Part shown: piece by piece, positions 63,666 through 64,000 of the stretch
Layout of the letters: every line of letters begins with the position of its first letter
Numbering within the stretch: position 1 is the first letter of the stretch
Assembly: GCA_963835555.1 (NCBI GenBank)
Contig: CAWIGC010000038.1
Span: 248,001 to 312,000, forward strand
Length of the DNA stretch: 64,000 nt
Source: Sulfopaludibacter sp963835555
Lineage (GTDB): Bacteria; Acidobacteriota; Terriglobia; Bryobacterales; Bryobacteraceae
Direction: 5' to 3'
Notes under the pieces: model-generated
Database searches by the model: none
Seen by the model: the letters and a program-made list of their open reading frames with translations, nothing else
What the model was told of the DNA's origin: nothing
Program-made: the position numbers and the translations under genes

Positions 63666-64000
63666 ATGGCGTTCCCGCTGGACCGCCTGTACCATCGCGG
63701 GCACACCTGGGTGCGCCCGGAGAGCGACGGCACGGTGACGGTGGGGCTGGACGAATTAGGCTCCGCGGCTGCTGGGCACTCCCGACAGCGTGGCGCTGCC
63801 GCCCGGGGTTCGCACGATAGAGGTGAACGGCACGGCGTTCCGCGTCCACAAGCGCGGCGCGGATGTGCGCGTGCTTTCGCCCGTGGATGGCGAAGTGGTC
63901 GAAGCGGGCGCGCCCGGCGCCGGCTGGTACCTGAAAGTGCGGCCGGCGGCCGCCGGCGAGCCCGCGTTTCGTCACCTGCTGCGCGGCGCCGAAGTCCGCC
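63666..64000 (+). CDS. Second lipoyl-less GcvH-like protein (cut by window edge, one frameshift)
   Basis: ATG 63666 has AGGAGGAG upstream; an earlier ATG at 63624 has no such site. Reads FPLDRLYHRGHTWVRPESDGTVTVGLDELG, the GcvH N-terminal pattern, then after a shift near 63765 LLGTPDSVALPP and LSPVDGEVVEAGAPGAGWYLKVRP, the GcvH hairpin. At the lipoyl position (six residues before SPV) the residue is Gly, not Lys. A second GcvH-like protein in the same operon as the Qrc-like complex. Confidence 0.75.
   Translation, partial: MAFPLDRLYHRGHTWVRPESDGTVTVGLDELGSAAAGHSRQRGAAARGSHDRGERHGVPRPQARRGCARAFARGWRSGRSGRARRRLVPESAAGGRRRARVSSPAARRRSP

Noticed and set aside
63666..64000. True glycine-cleavage H protein
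   Set aside because: The lipoyl lysine is missing and no gcvT or gcvP is nearby; the context is a redox complex.

Overview
The window (64 kb, GC-rich, no rRNA, tRNA, CRISPR array or transposase seen) looks like a chromosomal segment of a soil acidobacterium, most likely of the Solibacter/Bryobacter group. The signs are an Oar-like TonB-dependent receptor with a carboxypeptidase-regulatory N-terminus, one TIGR03435-type and one TIGR03437-type protein, PadR-controlled ABC exporters, orphan MacB-like permeases and many small secreted proteins. This placement is inferred from gene families; there is no marker RNA.

Layout. 1-5437 (minus): Kdp potassium system in the order kdpD-kdpE-usp-micropeptide-kdpF-kdpA-kdpB, with kdpB running off the left edge. 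5438-7789 (plus): an AT-richer patch with a thioredoxin-like protein, a secreted 8-cysteine peptide and a TIGR03435 protein. 7898-12648 (minus): nitrogen block glnA-MOSC-glnE. 12760-18639: two TonB-dependent receptors around a small Cys/His-rich secreted protein. 18706-29423: mixed housekeeping (EamA exporter, glpX, an orphan MNT nucleotidyltransferase, hydroxyacid dehydrogenase, YkgJ protein plus DASS anion transporter, LytS/LytR two-component pair, CocE-type hydrolase, ACT/DUF5612 protein).

29455-37198: a divergent PadR locus. To the left are padR and an FtsX-like protein with a Cys4 tail. To the right is an ABC exporter whose permease carries an internal class C beta-lactamase-like domain, followed by two MacB-like permeases without an ATPase. 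37343-45432: ankyrin protein, DHA2 efflux pump, DinB, OstA-like protein, coiled-coil membrane protein, MgtC, rph-rdgB, small lipoprotein and cupin. 45493-48484: TIGR03437 protein and an ECF sigma/anti-sigma pair. 48597-52957: thrS, an aldo/keto reductase and a reduced UvrC-like protein. 52976-57599: secreted protein, STAS protein, yjbQ-glmS-purS, divergent murI.

57705-64000 (plus) is the most interesting stretch. It is a tightly packed operon for a quinone-linked redox complex of the Qrc/alternative-complex-III type: pentaheme cytochrome c, Tat-exported molybdopterin-oxidoreductase-like subunit, four-cluster ferredoxin and NrfD-like membrane subunit. It is bracketed by two GcvH-like proteins that lack the lipoyl lysine, one fused to a Cys-rich module.

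Quality caveat: about 18 genes contain one or more single-base frameshifts, clustered at 0.4-1.1, 29.8-33.4, 39.3-40.0, 47.8-52.1 and 60.4-63.8 kb, while long genes between them are intact. Assembly indels are the likeliest cause. Such genes are annotated here as single CDSs with the shifts noted.
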